Part shown: positions 12,338-23,538 of the stretch, in pieces
Layout: each line of letters begins with the position of its first letter
Numbering within the stretch: the stretch's first letter is position 1
Source of the DNA: Adiantum capillus-veneris
Taxonomy: Eukaryota; Streptophyta; Polypodiopsida; Polypodiales; Pteridaceae
Assembly: GCA_014529385.2 (NCBI GenBank)
Contig: CM043960.1
Span: forward strand, 123,160,543-123,224,542
Reading direction: 5' to 3'
DNA length: 64,000 nucleotides
Notes under the pieces: model-generated
What the model saw: the letters and a program-made list of their open reading frames with translations, nothing else
The model's database searches: none
What the model was told of the DNA's origin: nothing
Program-made: the position numbers and the translations under genes

Positions 12338-15300
12338 GAGGTGGAGGAGGGGGCTATGGAGGAAGGCGGAACTTGGCATGCTTTTGCAAGGCTTTGCATG
12401 CTCTCGCTCTCTCTCTCAGACTTCCATGGAGACAGGTGGGCAAGATCCCTTGGAGGGAGGAGCAACCAAGGGGGCCGTGGACAGGCGCCCTAAGCAAGAG
12501 GATCACGGAGTCGAAGTCCGTGTGCAGGCAAGCTTGCCAAGGAGTTGGCACCGTGGGCAGTAGCCCGAAGGGGAGGTCAAGAGCCGACCTCAAAGACCGT
12601 GGGATGCAGCCCCTGCAGACTCGAAGGGAGCAAGGTTTTGCTGGTGGGAAACTGGGCTTGCGAGAAGGAGGGCCGCCGTCTGACCTGCACTAAAACCGGC
12701 GGAAATTGTCTCTGTGGGATCGCAAGGCGGAGTTCCATCAACTTCGACACAGGGCCGAGCCGCGGATCCTGGCAGAGAGCCCTGGCCTTTGCTAATCTTC
12801 CTCGCGCGGCTCTGTTGCCGCCGTCGGCACAGAGAAGCGTTTTATTTTTTTTATTGTTTGTTTTTTTCCAAAGTGCCCTAATAGCCCAACTAAGGGCGGC
12901 AACCCACAGGGTTTGTCGGCAAACAGTCCTACTCATGCAAAGGGCATGCCGGGGTCCCCATCAGGCGCATAGTACCATACCTGATGCCCTCAGCACCCTC
13001 GGGTATGTAGTCGGTTTTCAGTATGCAGAAGTTAAAGGACATATTTGACAGGTCATGAAGGCAAAGTTTCGACGTGTTGCCCAAGACACATGCAACTCGC
13101 CTGCATGGTGCATACAAGGAAATATGCAATTTCTATCCGGTTCGCAATTTTCAGTTCTTGCAATTTCCATCACTTTATGTATTACATTTGTATTGCAAGT
13201 CTATGTATTATGTTGATCGCGGCCATGGGGTCCTTAGAGATTATCTACGGATCCTGTATGACCAAAGTCAACACATTACGTCCAACTTTGGTAATCATTA
13301 CCATGCTTTGGACCACGGAGCACGGCTCCGATTGAGATACCCTCTCCACGGCTTTCTCGATGCACAATTGCCTCGTACTGAAGGCAACTCAGGCATGGCT
13401 TGTGCCTTCTAAGGCATCGGTGATTGGCAAGGCCCATTATTCTTCGATTTTAAGCAGTAGGCAATTCGACGGGGTGAAGTTACATCCACTATCGGCCATG
13501 TCTATTGAACCAAGCATCAGTATCCAGAAAATCATTTCTTGGTTTTCTTTTTGCTGGCAACTCATTTGATTCTTTCGGCGAGACAAGCTTCATCAGTAGG
13601 GGTACTTAATGAGGTACGCACTTGATATTTGTTTATTAAGCATGTGTTTGACCACTATGGTATACGATTGATCACGGATATCATTCGTACGACTTTAAGT
13701 ATGTACAAGATGCACATACTTTGCACACATAATTCTGTTTTTTCCAACAGATCTACAAATAAACAAGGTTTATTTTTTGTGAGTGGTTGACATGGTCGAC
13801 TTTGTTTTCCTCTGACATCTGTCGCCAATAGCGTTTTTTGGCAATAAGGCCATCCAAACTTATATGCATTGCGACTCCCCACGTTTGGCATATGGTATGA
13901 CCATACAAAATTAGGAAGAGATAGGCAATGTGTTTGCAGGTTATTTCATTATGTACCAGACGAGTGTATAGGATATACGAAAGCGTCTGTGCAGATATGG
14001 CTATAATCCATTTTGGAATGAGTTTTTCCTTCCAAATTTCATAACAACTGGTTGCAGCAACAACGACCAGGTTAGCCAAGTTTAAGTTTTTCTTGTTTTT
14101 CCCTGTTTACACTTTACTTGGCAATTACTGTCATTGTGCAAAGCAAAGTGCTTTGGCAATCTTAGAAGAAGCACGGCTTTGGGGATCTGGCAAAATAGGG
14201 AATATCAACTCACAGAATCCCTACCAGTCTAAACTGTGCAAGGCACTTATGGTTTTGGTTCTCACGTTTGAGGCCATCGCTCTCAACAAAGGCTTACAAT
14301 TCCGCATGCAAGGCATGCTAGTGAGGTGGATTTAATTCTACCATTTCATGCATTACGCTTCCGCTATCACACTCACAACTCTGTCAAGGACAGACTAAAG
14401 ATGGATTGTTTACTATGCTTGTTGGTTGCTATCAACACACACCAACACTGCAAGGAACCTAAATCAAGGACTTATTGTATGGGCAAAGTGCCAATGCTAA
14501 GTCGTCCTAAAGTCACGACCCATACATGGTAAGTGGGGCTAGCTGTGGCTTGTTTTTTCTCTTTCCTCTCTCGATGACAACATTATACAAGCAGATTCTT
14601 GCATGCTTATAGGATAAGTTGCCAGTCAGGCATACGATGTCTCAGAGCACACATTCTGGGCACACATACACTAGAAATTTAAGGAAAGTTCCTCAGCCCA
14701 GCAAGATCTTCTTTTTGTTCTCTCTCTCCCTCTCTAAGAAAAAAATGGAAACTCTTCTAAGAAGCTTTTGATATATGTTTTGCTCGTAATAAGTCAGCTT
14801 GAGCCAAGGTGCTCTAACTCGCAGCTAGCACGTGGCCAAGATGCTACTCACATTAGTCTTCATCGGTTCGTCGATTGAACACTACTTTGCATAAGGGCTA
14901 TGAGCCAAGTAGGCTACGAGCCGTTGTCAGGCCAAGGGTCAGACCCAACTATTGGCATTCTTTGGGTGATTGTTTTCAAGATCTACCCAAGGAAGTACAC
15001 ATCGACGTTAATGGATAAGCAATAGTCTAGTCATTACGGACGTTTAGGGTGTCATGTTTGCACTACATGGTTTCAGTGCGACACTCAAGTTGAGTTTTTG
15101 ATAATCTTCAACTCACAGCAGCTGATCTCTACAAGAAAGTATAGATGCAACAATCAGTTGTGACAGCATGACTGTCCATAAGAGCTGGGCATTTCACTTG
15201 TGTGGATCTCCGGCTCTCTCTATAGCACTACGAGTGTCTATGGCATCCCTGTTTGGAGAAGACCCGACTGTTGATTGCTACATCTCCCAATAAGCATTAA

Positions 15301-17394
15301 GGATCACAGTTTGATCTGCATTGAGGATCACAGTTGATCCTCAATCCAGGTAAGACCCGACTGTTGATTGCTACATCTCCCAATAAGCATTAAGGATCAC
15401 AATTGATCTCTCCCAGTTATACTTTCAAGGAAATAATTCCGCAATCTACCACACATGGTAGCGGAAGGAGAGACTTTTCAAGTTGATCCAATCATTCTGT
15501 ACACGGTTGACTATGTAAGTTACCGTTATCTGCTAGTTGAGAAGTTTCTACAGAGAGTCTTACCAAGGGGTTTGACTACGTAGATTCTAATCCAAGGGCT
15601 TGGATTGCAAAGGCAACACCCAGGGTTTCCAGTGCAATGCTGTTTGTTTTTTCAAGTAGGGGAGGCGCTCCTCTCCGTTTGAATACAGGTAAGTGTACAT
15701 TACGTTCAAATCTCCAGGTACGCATCTATTGATTTGGTGTTATTCCATTTTTAGTATGATTTGCTTGGTTTTTCAAGACGTCTAAGTACGCTTGAATGTT
15801 ACAAAGCCATGCCAAGGGCATGTCGGCACAAAGTATTTTGGGCCAACTGTCCAATCTATCTTTCTGCCTTATGCTGTTACGAACCTACTTGTAGGGTTCA
15901 ATGTTGTCACATGGGATACAACATGGTCTAGGAACTCAAGGAGTTTGGTTTAGCCAGTGTGGAGCAATGAATGAGGGTCCCTCTCACTCTTGTCACAGAG
16001 TGTTTAGAGTTACCTCCACACACAAGTACATTTTGTACTTGAAGGATGCTCTTTTTTACACATCCTTACATGAGACATATTCCACATGTGGAGAATATGA
16101 GTCTCTGGACTGACACTGGCGCCATTATTTCAATTATGTGTCACGAGAAAGTCCAACTAGGTGCTGGTCAAATCTGTTTTCTATACCATTTTCAGCACGA
16201 TCTATCAGGAGCACTTTCGTGGCCAGAAATTGTCGGATACTTAGAATGACTTGTCTAGGTACAATTAATGCTAAAAAACATTACAGATGGTTGTTTATAC
16301 ATACAACAAGGCTATAAGTTGTTAATGAAAAAGTTTCATTGTCTGTACCTAGAAGTGATCAATGTTTCACCTTCTATTGCCATTCAGACATTTCAACAAG
16401 GCTTGCAAAAGATTGCAACTGAAAGTATTTAATTTCTTTTCAGAACTATTTACATTTTTATTTTTATTTTGTGCTACGCGCATCACATTTGCCATAAGTG
16501 TTGGCAAAGATCACCATGGATATACAGGTTCGGATCTGTTTCTTGTTAAATGCATGCACACTAGGTGTTATGGGCCCTAGTGTTTAGCAAAGGCTAATTT
16601 GGAACGGCATGCGTATTCCTCAGGTTGTTGGTTATGAAGCATTTTGCACTCTATGTGCACTATCTCTATGAGATTACTTTTGGGTCTACTAATCACCAAT
16701 AGAGGTCATGGCTCGGTTTGGGTGTTTGTGGATTTTTCAAGTTAACCACGACGGTTATTCCGGACATTGCTGTTTCCTCAACAATGTTATACGTTATTGC
16801 GATTCCTCGTTTACCAGTCATCTGGCAGATTACAAAGTGTAACCTTGGGCTAAAAGGATATGTAAAGGGGGTACATTAGCACCAAGCAATCCAATTAATA
16901 AGCATTTATTGCTCTTCTTGGAGTTTACTTACTATCAGTTAACGCCTGTACTAGGTAGTCTCTTCATGTATAAGTCAGGTTCTCAACCTTGAACACTCGT
17001 TAGGGTGGGGTTGTTTACTGATGATGAAAATTGGGAACAAGTCAAGGACTTGGCTGATGAGTTATGTCAGCAAGTTACTTTCACGGGCGGACAGTGACAA
17101 GAGGTACTCTTTTTGGTACATCTTTGTTGTGATAAACTCGTTTACCATGCTCATGAGCGTTCTAAATGGAGTCTACACACCATGTTTGGATAGGAACCGG
17201 TACCATCAGATGGTTACAAATGGACAACGGTGTAGAAAATCAAGATCTTACTCTTGGTTTCATTGAACCTCCTACTGACCCGGGTTTCGCTCAAATGAAC
17301 CATTGGATCCATGAGAGATGTTACGGTAGAAGACATTAGTGTTCTTATGAAGATACCCTCACTTGTGTTTCCGTGGACGAAAACGCTTTTCCAT
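12338..17394 (+). other. Interior of the short-LTR element, no coding sequence recognised
   Basis: The first 700 bases are relatively GC-rich and contain overlapping open frames on both strands (for example 12,545-13,048 plus and 12,577-12,936 minus), none with recognisable motifs. The rest has only short frames. I judge the interior non-coding. Confidence 0.55.
15261..15408. repeat. Tandem duplication, 93-bp period
   Basis: GACCCGACTGTTGATTGCTA and the following 30 or so bases (to AAGGATCACA) occur at 15,261 and again at 15,354. A third, shorter echo (TTGAGGATCACAG) lies between them. The block is inside the short-LTR element. Confidence 0.85.
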
Positions 17395-17405
17395 GTGGGG
17401 AGTAA
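17395..17405 (+). promoter_or_regulatory. Polypurine tract of the short-LTR element
   Basis: GTGGGGAGTAA immediately precedes the right LTR. Confidence 0.7.
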
Positions 17406-17497
17406 TGTCAGGACAAGGGTAGGACCAGTCATGGCCAAGGGCCTATATAGGGCATGGCTGGGTGGAGATTAGCATGTTCAGTCCCCATGTCCTTTCA
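17406..17497 (+). repeat. Right LTR of the short-LTR element
   Basis: It starts TGTCAGGACAAGGG and ends CCTTTCA, followed by the target duplication CGGTG. At 92 bp it lacks the 50-bp segment present in the left LTR. Confidence 0.85.
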
Positions 17498-17925
17498 CGG
17501 TGAGCCAATGTAACTAACATACTTAACCCAAAAATAATACATATCTAAGTACAACTATTAAGTAAATACTAAAATAGTAATAATAATAATAAGCATCTAT
17601 TTAGGCCAATCGTATGATGAAATATCTATACACAAATGGGTCATAGCATATTTTTAATTTTTTCTTTTATTTATTTATTATTTAACTAGCCCATTGACTA
17701 GCTAGTTGAGACTTTTTAAAGAGATATTAAGAAAGTCCCTTAACACATATACGCTTATGTACAATGAAAATGTGAGGATAGCCATAGTATTGAGGTGATT
17801 TTTCTAGGGCAAGGAGACTCAGTATGACATACACAAATAGCCAAAAAATGGCTATCAATAGCATAGTTTTTAGAAAAATAATGTAGTATTGCTCCACTTC
17901 CACGATGCAAAACTAGGTCAAGAGA

Positions 17926-18510
17926 TGTATATGTTACTTGATTGAAGTGTATTTGTTAATTGTGCATTGATGGGACATGATGGCATGCAAGTGCAATGGT
18001 AAATGTGTACCAAAATATCAAAGCAAGTGTGCAAGCCCAAGTATAGGGATTGATGCTTACAAAAAAGGATTGTATGAAAAATTCCTCTTAAAACATGCAA
18101 GGCAAGCTAGGTACTTGGAGCCCATATGCTCAGGGATAGAAAGGAATGTGGGGGAGAGACTATTTGTATTGCATGAGGATGGCTGAAAAGTGCTATTCTT
18201 TAAAAATTTTACAAAATTCTTTTTCCTTGAAAATGGGCTGAGAGACGAGATAACATCGTTTTGAACACTTTTGCATCTCACAAACGTAGACCAATTTGAG
18301 AGTTATTCAAGTTTTTGTGCTCTCCTAGTTTTCTAGAGGGCTACATGAAGAAATAGAAGAAGAGAGAGGGAGAGAAAAAAGAAAAGGAAGGGAGGACGTG
18401 CTGTCTCTTTCACCCTTCATATGCCAAAACTTCCAAAGCTCTAAGATCTATCTCTCTCTAACCATATTTCTTAAGCTTTCCTTGAGCTTTGCATTATCTT
18501 AACCTCTTGG

Positions 18511-18553
<43 letters not shown>

Positions 18554-18960
18554 AATCTTGAATGGCCATAGCCATATTAATCAATCCATGTCTCTCTTGT
18601 AATCAAGCTTCATGAGCTCTAATCTCTTTGATATCTCTCTCGCTTTCACATATACAAGGATATGAATTTACTCAAGATTGGAATTGAAAGCAAAGAAGGG
18701 GTTTTAATGTATTAATAGGATTTAGGAAAAGGAAAGAGGAGCTCAAAAGAAAATTAACAAATGTTTGAAGTACGAATGCTAATCTATGTTCATTAAGGGG
18801 TTTGAGTACATGCGGAAATGGGGGTTTTGACATGCATAGAGAAGCCTTTAATATGATGATGGATTGGGAGCCAAGCAGTACGTTTGAATGTTTGTCAATA
18901 CTAGAGCTACTGACTAAAATTTTCCTAGAGTTTTTGTTACCATCATGGTGATTGGTAAAG
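17926..18960 (+). repeat. Left LTR-like repeat of an old element
   Basis: This stretch is colinear with 22,440-23,533 and, after the chromovirus insertion there, with 32,415-32,605. Shared blocks include GAAGTGTATNTGTTAATT, CTTACAAAAAAGG, CTCTTAAAACATGCAA, GTGGGGGAGAGACTA and GGGGTTTTAATGTAT. Divergence is substantial, so the element is old. The left end (TGTATATG, 17,926) is set from alignment with the right copy; the right end is where similarity fades near 18,960. Confidence 0.75.
18513..18550. repeat. (CT)n microsatellite inside the left LTR
   Basis: About 19 CT repeats. The matching place in the right LTR (about 23,020-23,040) holds a short (TA)n run instead. Confidence 0.9.
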
Positions 18961-19119
18961 TTTGATTAGACCACACCTTGTACAATTTATTCCAATTTTA
19001 ATGATATAGTGCTTATTTGGGTTCCTAATACCATTCCTTTATTCGCGTCTGGTCTTTTCCCTCTATAGCATCTCTCATAGTCAACAACTATAGGCTCACC
19101 TCTTGAACCAATATTCTGT

Positions 19120-20610
19120 GATCTTTGGTGAAACAGATATGAAGCAAGATGGGATGGAAGGCGTAGATGGAGAATTTAAAGCAGACGATGAATTTTATGG
19201 AAGAATTAACTTTCAGAGGGTTTTGATAGAAATCTAACAATTGAAGATTTCTCAAAATGATTTAATTGGTCCAAGGATATATACTCAAAGTAAGAGACAT
19301 GAAGATGAAAGAGCAGATTGGTGATGCAATGGACATGGAACTTGATGTTGTATGTCACTAATGTCGTTTTTTAATGGGCATGATCTAGAAAAATTCCTTG
19401 CATGTTACGTGGAAAAGATGAAGAGTCAAGAACTTCCAGAAGATCGGATGATTGTAGCTTTTGAAGTAATTGTAAGTTTTGAGTTAAAAATCAAGTTCAG
19501 TAGGGCTGGCGCAAAAACATATCCAACACAGTGGGACTATTTTACAAATGGTTTCTTTCATGGAAGCTCATGGATTATGAATTTGAAAATGAAGTAGGTT
19601 ATTGGAAAGAGCGAGATTACCTTCAGTATAGGTGATGGGGATTAGTTAAATTTACTTAGCTATGATTAATCTTGAAAAAAAATTTATGCCAAGAAGCAAA
19701 GCTAAACAGATGCAGCTTTGGAAGTGGCATATTTAGTCCCAGAGGATCATGTTTTGGGCAATTTAACATAGGTAAATAAAGAATTTGATGCTAAAACTTA
19801 AATTGATGGCAATTTTTCAAAGATTGCTTTCATGGAAGTTCCCTCCATTAGTGATTACAGTGAAGATAGAGTTTGTGTTGCAAGTGTTTTGCAGCCTAGT
19901 AGTCTCTACATGGATTGTTCTCAAGGAGTTCAAGACGAGTCTTTACATGCTGCTAATGGATATTTTAGCACCTTGGAAGTATGTAAGGCCAAATACCAAT
20001 TTTAATGGAGACAATTGCATAGATAAATCTACGTATATGATAGCTAAAGAAGTGTAGGAAATTATGGAAGTATGTGAGGCCTAACAAAACAACAAGTTTG
20101 CTGAAGATGATTGCATATATATAGTTATGTATACGATAATTGATGAAGTGTAGAAATCTATGGAGATAACACAGGGTGTGCATGAGAGTACAAATTAGTC
20201 TATGTTTTCTTCTGACAACATGTTTGGAAGAAGAAGAAGATGCCTTTATTAATGGTTTCTTGGCATGATCTAATAAAGATGAACATAATGTATATACCTA
20301 TTTAGAAGGAGTTCAAGAAGAACCTCCGCAAGTGCAGGATATCCATGAAGTCCTTCCTTGTATGCTTTCTCATGACTTGCAAGAGGAAGAAATTTATAGC
20401 CCTTTTGACTGATGATGAAGATTTGCAAGGCTCTATGAGTTCAAAGGAGGGTGTTGTGGATGAAGATTTACAAGTAGAAGTTGTTTTTCATGATCAAGCT
20501 AGAGTGCCAAGTAAATATTTTTATTATATAGGTACAGATTTTTCAAAGGCTTGTGATGACTATGTAGTCCCAGGAGGTGCTGATGCTAAAGCACCATGGT
20601 TATTGTAGGG
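19120..20610 (+). pseudogene. Possible retroelement gag remnant inside the old LTR element
   Basis: An open frame at 19,352-19,597 contains FFNGHDLEKFLACYVEKMKS and PEDRMIVAFEVIV. The spacing resembles the start of a Ty3-type gag domain (a target 'F-G-x-x-x-x-K-F-L' segment followed by a helix), but the match is weak. Downstream, broken stretches rich in Asp/Glu continue to about 20,610 (20,345-20,608 open). Many stops are present. No protease, RT or integrase motif was seen, so the element is non-autonomous or heavily deleted. Confidence 0.3.
19972..20160. repeat. Imperfect tandem duplication of about 95 bp
   Basis: TTGGAAGTATGTAAGGCC…GAAGTGTAGGAAA is followed by ATGGAAGTATGTGAGGCC…GAAGTGTAGAAA. 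Both halves contain a similar ATTGCATA…TATACGATA/ATATGATA core. Confidence 0.65.
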
Positions 20611-20853
20611 AGGGTATAGTTTCTTCCAATTTTTTGGACAATGTACCAGCTCTGGTTGGGATGACAATTTTTTGTATTGATGATAATGTCGCTAATGGAT
20701 TTTTTACTTTTTATGAATCCATTTGAAATACATTAAGAATGGATCCGAAACAACTTCCACCTTTGACAAATAGGTAACTGAAGGTAAGAACACTCAAAAC
20801 AAAAAAGAAATTGATGAGATCTCTTGACAGGTTTGAAAATACCATGTTTTAAG

Positions 20854-21099
20854 CTCGGGGGTGCACTATGTAATCATGTTAATGTATAATGTGAGTTCAA
20901 AAGCAAGGGTTTTAAAATGCAAAAGTTTTACGCAATTTAACAGAGACACATTAAAATAAGGGGGTTTAATATTCAATTTTGGAAAAAATCTTAAAATAAG
21001 GGGTCACTTGATTCATTTAGACTTGTTAAATGAGGGGTATTTTTAATACCCCACGAATGCACATTATATAGGGGGGTATTGAATGGTGAAACCCCCGAG
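20854..21099. mobile_element. MITE with 8-bp target duplication (hAT-like)
   Basis: A 246-bp element begins CTCGGGGGTGCA and ends TGAAACCCCCGAG, giving a terminal inverted repeat with core CTCGGGGGT. It is flanked by a perfect 8-bp direct repeat, GTTTTAAG (20,846-20,853 and 21,100-21,107). Eight-base target duplications are the hAT signature. No coding capacity. It sits inside the old LTR element. Confidence 0.75.
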
Positions 21100-21343
21100 G
21101 TTTTAAGTTTGTGAGTTGGAAAAAGTTGCACATGTGGGCACCTAGATAATAAGCGCGATTATTATCTTGGTCTTCAAAATTAAAAGGTATTCCTAATGGA
21201 TCAAAAAACTTAAAAGGTATTCATAATTCAAAGATTCTCTCAATAACAACAAAAATGATGTGCTAGGCCATAGCACACAACAACGGACAATGACGAAGCG
21301 CGTAGATTTTCAACAATATTAGTTTGGCGTGAGATGGATACAA

Positions 21344-21346
<3 letters not shown>

Positions 21347-21431
<85 letters not shown>
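21347..21431. repeat. Compound (TG)n(AG)n microsatellite
   Basis: About 26 TG units pass directly into about 15 AG units. Confidence 0.95.
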
Positions 21432-21433
<2 letters not shown>

Positions 21434-21796
21434 ACTTTAAAGAGAAGAAAAAACTAAAGAAACATAAATATACAATGTGACATCGATCACCTCTTTATAT
21501 GGATACAAAAGGTATTTTGACTTTCCACCTTCATGTGTCTTTTCATTTCCTAAAATCACCCTTCACTTATGCACTTAAGATTGTTTTGGAAGAATTTTTA
21601 GTTTTTCGAGATTGGGGAGACCTAATGTTATGGATGCCAATCAAAGGGAGTCAATGCTCTGGTATGTTTGCTAGTAACGAGCTAAAGTTGCCAAAGTTTT
21701 ATGAGATGTGGACATTGCTCTATGTTTAAGTGAAGCTCTAGTCTATTTTGGGGCTCATCAATGCGATGTGCTCTCAATGGTATTTGAACCATGATA

Positions 21797-22190
21797 TTCC
21801 ACAGATCTTCAAAAGCAAGTTCAATATGGATGGGTGCTTTTGGAGAAAAGGGGTGGTTGCTTGTTGTTTGATCCAGGAGTAGTATACTTGCACCAAGGAT
21901 GTTTGATGTTGATTGATATAGGCAATGCATGCTCATGTGCATATTATGATACTCTATTATTTGGACAATTTATTCTTAATCTCTTTGATCTAGGAGATTC
22001 CACAAATCTTCAAAAATAGGTCTACTATGGATGAGTGCTTCTGGATACAAGGTGTGATTGCTTAATGTTTGATCCAAAAGTAGTATACTTGCACCAGGGA
22101 TTTTTGATGATGATTGAGACAGGTAATGCATGTTCATGTGGATTTTATGAAGATCCAATGTTAAGGGAGTTTCTACTTATACCATGTGAT
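21797..22190. repeat. Tandem duplication, 201-bp period
   Basis: TTCCACAGATCTTCAAAA (21,797) and TTCCACAAATCTTCAAAA (21,998) start two long similar units that share GGATGGGTGCTT/GGATGAGTGCTT, GTAGTATACTTGCACCA and GCATGCTCATGTG/GCATGTTCATGTG. Similarity continues to about 22,190. It lies in the interior of the old LTR element, near its right LTR. Confidence 0.85.
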
Positions 22191-22439
22191 CCAGATGGGT
22201 ATGTAGATGCTTACACGTTATGGTAGGTTATCTCCATTCACTCTCGAGCAGGGGATTCGTTGGGTGAGGGTATTTATGCTTGGTTTACTATAAGATGTTC
22301 CACTTCTTGTATTTTTAGGAAGGACTCATGAATTCGAAGACTATTCCAACCTAGTCGCCACATGTAAAAGGATATGCACGTTTAGAAGGGATGGATGTCA
22401 CGTCGCTCAGCTTTCGCAATCTGAAAGAGGGTTAAAAGA

Positions 22440-23533
22440 TACAGATATTACTTTATTGAAGTGTATATGTTAATTATGTAGTGATGTGGCATGATGATAG
22501 GCAAGTGCATTGGCGAATGTAACTCATAATATCAAAGCACGTGTGCAAGCTCAAGTGTAGGGATTTGATACTTACAAAAAAGGGTTTCATAGAAAATGCC
22601 TCTTAAAACATGCAATGCAAATTGAGTAGTTGGAGGCCATGTGTGGTCAAATATAGAAAGGAAAGTGGGGGAGAGACTAATTGTACTACATGAGGGTGTA
22701 CAAAAGTGATATTCTGTAATTTTAGCAAAAGTAGTTTTCTTTGAAAAATCACCGTGAGAGAAGGAAAACATCGGTTTGAACATTTTTGCGTCTCATACAC
22801 ATAGACCAATTTTGCATCGAGAGATATTCAAATTTTTGTGCTTTGCTATTTTTCTAGAGGACTGAAAGAAGAAACATGAGAAGAGAAAGGGAGAAAAAAA
22901 AAAGAGAGGGGATGTGCTCTCTCTTCATATGCCTAAGCTTCCATATATCTAAGTTCTATCTCTCTTTTACCATATTTTTAAGATTTTATCACTCCCTAAC
23001 TTTCCATTATTCTAAGTTCTTGATATATATATATATATCTTATAAAATTGAAATGGCCATAGCCATGCTAATCAAGCCATATCCTTCCTCATAATCAAGC
23101 TTCAGTAGCTCTAATCTCTCTAATATCTTGCTCACTTTCACATATTCAAGGGTATTAATTTCCTCAAGATTGGAGTTGAAAGCTAACAAGGGGTTTTAAT
23201 GTATCAATCAACATTGGAAAAAAGAAATCTTTTTGGGGGGGGGGGGGGGGGGGGGGGTTCCTCTGTGTCTAAAATGTGTATATCATGTGGGATCAATGAT
23301 TTTTTTAAAAATCCTTATTTATGAATTTTTGACAGTTAAAATACACCCTTTTCCTATTCAATCTATAAATTATTTTTCCCATCTACAGTTAGAGTTACCC
23401 TTTTGCATGTGAAAATGTGAGAAAATTTAATAACTCATTCTGTTGCACTCATGTGATAGTAAACTAATTATTAAGTGACCCCCCCAAGAAAGAAAGAGTA
23501 GCTCAACAACAAATGAACATTGGATGGTTGACG
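22440..23533 (+). repeat. Right LTR-like repeat of the old element, first part
   Basis: Colinear with 17,926-18,750. A purine-rich tract (GAAAGAGGGTTAAAAGA, just before 22,440) is in the right place for a polypurine tract, making the element plus-strand. The repeat is interrupted by an approximately 250-bp G-tract element (23,235-23,485) and then by the chromovirus at 23,539. Confidence 0.75.
23235..23485. mobile_element. MITE-like insertion with G-tract / C-tract ends
   Basis: Relative to the left LTR, the right LTR has about 250 extra bases here. They start with 23 consecutive G (23,235-23,257) and end TGACCCCCCC (23,476-23,485), so the two ends are inverted complements (GGGGGGGT…). No clear target duplication; the flanks read AATCTTTTT and AAGAAAGAA. 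Non-coding. Confidence 0.4.
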
Positions 23534-23538
23534 TACAT

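Larger units (their letters stand above)
12183..17497 (+). mobile_element. Non-coding LTR retrotransposon with very short LTRs (5.3 kb)
   Basis: Two matching terminal repeats starting TGTCAGGACAAGGGTAGG flank a 5-kb interior. The outer flanks carry a perfect 5-bp target duplication, CGGTG (12,178-12,182 and 17,498-17,502). An initiator-Met-type primer site (TAGTATCAGAGC, 12,326-12,337) follows the left LTR and a polypurine tract (GTGGGGAGTAA, 17,395-17,405) precedes the right one, so the element is on the plus strand. No gag or pol motif is visible in the interior on either strand; the open frames are short and unlike any family I know. The LTRs are of TRIM size (142 and 92 bp), but the interior is far longer than in a TRIM, so it behaves like a LARD with tiny LTRs. 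It must depend on an autonomous partner not seen here. Confidence 0.85.

Noticed and set aside
12373-13048. Overlapping frames on both strands inside the short-LTR element
   Set aside because: They are a by-product of locally higher GC content; no gag or other domain pattern is visible on either strand.
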